Source: Anaerosporobacter mobilis DSM 15930 (GTDB lineage: Bacteria; Bacillota; Clostridia; Lachnospirales; Lachnospiraceae). Taken from it: a DNA stretch of 64,000 nucleotides. Below, piece after piece: positions 62,824 to 64,000 of the stretch. The number at the start of each line of letters is the position of its first letter. The stretch's first letter is position 1. The DNA is taken from contig NZ_FRCP01000006.1 in NCBI RefSeq assembly GCF_900142955.1, forward strand, positions 372,001 to 436,000, given 5' to 3'. The position numbers were made by a program, and so were the translations under genes. The notes under the pieces are model-generated. The model saw only the letters and a program-made list of their open reading frames with translations. It was not told the origin of the DNA and ran no database searches.

Positions 62824-62930
62824 TCACTTAACCTCCTAATTAATCTTGTCTACTATAGTTATAACACACATATATTAAGTTTATTCTATCGTAATGATTA
62901 AGATATTCTTAAGAACTCCATAAGACTTAA

Positions 62931-63824
62931 CTAGGCACTTTTCATTCGGATACTAATTGCAAATATGTCGTCATTAAGCTCCGCCTCAATTGTTCCGCCC
63001 ATCCTTATTGCAAATTCTTTTGCAATGGCTAGTCCTAAGCCCGTAGACTTCTTCGTTTTTGATAAATCCGTTGTATAAAAACGTTCAAATATATACTCCA
63101 CATCTTTTTGTTCAATTGTACTTGTTCGATTGCTAATTCTAAGATAAATCCCATTGTCTTCCTTCTGTAGCAAAATCCCTATCCAATTCTCCCCATATTT
63201 AATAGCGTTGCTTATTATGTTTTCTATTATACGAATCCAAGCCAAAGAATCACCAAATACCCAAACTGGTCCCTCTTCAATTTGAATATCTGGTTCAATC
63301 TTACTTTGCACTAATTCATCATAAAACATAGAAATGGTATCGCATACGATTCCATTTAAATCAATTCGCTCATAATCAAGTTCATACACGTTAGATTCTA
63401 ATCGCGTATACTCAAATAATTGATTTAGCATAACAGTTACAGAATTAATTCGATTTTGTATAATTTGAATATATTCTTTTTGTTTCTCTTCGTCAAGCCC
63501 ACCTTTATACAACATCTGTATATACCCTGATGCAGAGGTTAATGGTGTACGCAAATCATGTGAGACGCTTGTTATGGTTTGCTTAAATAAATTCTCTTGG
63601 TTGAGGGTCACATATTTGCATCTTTTAATATCCTTCAAAAGCTTGTTAAGGGATACTATCAAAGAATTCCATTCTTTCTGATGAATGGTAATTGATAATT
63701 CCATATTTGTCTCATTCTCCCGAATAAATTCCACTTGTTTCCTTATGGACGATAATTGTCTTCGGTATAGGTACAATCGAAACGACAATATTACAATAAT
63801 TAGGATTAAGATACCAACTACCAT
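62931..63824 (-). CDS. Sensor histidine kinase of ABC-transporter-linked type
   Basis: 297 aa. One N-terminal membrane helix and no sensor domain, HisKA with SVSHDLRTPLTSASGY, HATPase with NAIKYGENW and TGLGLAIAKEF. Such short kinases sit beside lantibiotic-immunity-type ABC transporters. TAGGAGG before the ATG overlaps the preceding gene's stop. Confidence 0.88.
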   Translation of the reverse strand: MVVGILILIIVILSFRLYLYRRQLSSIRKQVEFIRENETNMELSITIHQKEWNSLIVSLNKLLKDIKRCKYVTLNQENLFKQTITSVSHDLRTPLTSASGYIQMLYKGGLDEEKQKEYIQIIQNRINSVTVMLNQLFEYTRLESNVYELDYERIDLNGIVCDTISMFYDELVQSKIEPDIQIEEGPVWVFGDSLAWIRIIENIISNAIKYGENWIGILLQKEDNGIYLRISNRTSTIEQKDVEYIFERFYTTDLSKTKKSTGLGLAIAKEFAIRMGGTIEAELNDDIFAISIRMKSA

Positions 63825-63836
63825 TCGTAATTCCTC

Positions 63837-64000
63837 CTATTTTACATCTGCTCGTTTGAATACTAAACATGCTACAATTGTTGATATTATAACATAGCCA
63901 ACAAACAATATTCCTAGATGTACCATATTTACTATACTAGCATTGCTTTGTATTACTTTATTAAATCCTTCCGTAAGTTGGATTTTAGAGAACGGAATCT
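63837..64000 (-). CDS. ABC-2-type permease, C-terminal fragment
   Basis: The last 53 residues of a protein whose 5' part lies beyond the window. It ends with one membrane helix (HLGIFVGYVIISTIVACLVF-like) and FKRADVK, as in ABC-2 permeases of antibiotic-peptide transporters. Stop at 63837-63839, 13 nt before the kinase gene. Confidence 0.6.
   Translation of the reverse strand, partial: IPFSKIQLTEGFNKVIQSNASIVNMVHLGILFVGYVIISTIVACLVFKRADVK

Overview
The window is low-GC, with strong AGGAGG-type ribosome binding sites and almost every gene on the minus strand. The gene families (YesMN two-component systems, BlaI/BlaR1, many glycoside hydrolases and sugar ABC transporters, a T-box in front of ilvB, VanZ and LytTR proteins) point to an anaerobic, plant-polysaccharide-using Firmicute of the Lachnospiraceae/Clostridium type. 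It resembles Lachnoclostridium (Clostridium) phytofermentans; this placement is inference from gene content. I see no rRNA, tRNA, CRISPR array, insertion sequence or prophage. Coordinates are on the + strand; for minus genes the start codon is at the higher number.

Layout. 1-1384: BlaI repressor and truncated BlaR1-type metalloprotease with a perfect inverted operator. 1668-14644: sucrose/raffinose/fructan use: sucrose phosphorylase, GH36 alpha-galactosidase, GH13 alpha-1,6-type glucosidase, fructokinase, LacI regulator, GH32 fructanase and a MalEFG-type ABC importer. 15211-17230: an ECF sigma operon with anti-sigma-like and membrane proteins behind an 11-bp periodic GTAAC array. 17542-18991: HAD hydrolase, an unidentified GC-rich structured RNA candidate, and a frameshifted ProX-like deacylase. 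19263-27523: galactofuranose-type ABC importer (ytfQ, ytfR, ytfT, yjfF) with YesM/YesN and four ~21-bp-spaced direct repeats before ytfQ. 27823-31150: GldA, DUF1801, and a second ECF sigma/anti-sigma pair. 31273-36275: type II fatty-acid cluster fabH-acpP-fabD-fabG-fabF-fabZ behind a promoter carrying a FabT-like palindrome. 36559-43888: cardiolipin synthase, a VanZ/D,D-carboxypeptidase fusion, an AgrC/LytTR two-component system, YibE/F. 44055-51272: a giant secreted protein (2405 aa) with a PHP phosphoesterase domain among OB-fold and Ig-like modules. 51590-57741: heterodimeric ABC exporter, GNAT, PLD-family protein. 57961-60609: ilvBH under T-box control. 60788-64000: flavin reductase-like gene (the only plus-strand gene), DUF3810 protein, a 38-aa peptide gene, a sensor kinase and the edge of an ABC-2 permease.

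How the genes work together. Raffinose could be cut by the alpha-galactosidase to galactose and sucrose; sucrose phosphorylase yields glucose-1-phosphate and fructose, and the fructokinase captures fructose, including that released from fructans by the GH32 enzyme. The LacI gene follows the importer and GH32 genes, and a LacI-type palindrome overlaps the -35 box of the importer promoter. The ytf importer is probably induced by YesMN.

The strongest leads are non-coding: a ~245-bp nested palindrome (5741-5986), a 19-bp dispersed repeat at four intergenic sites, the 21-bp repeat array (24171-24245), the GTAAC array (17301-17350), the structured element at 18343-18429, a four-way-junction sequence right after ilvH, and a -1 slippery heptamer plus hairpin at the ProX frameshift.
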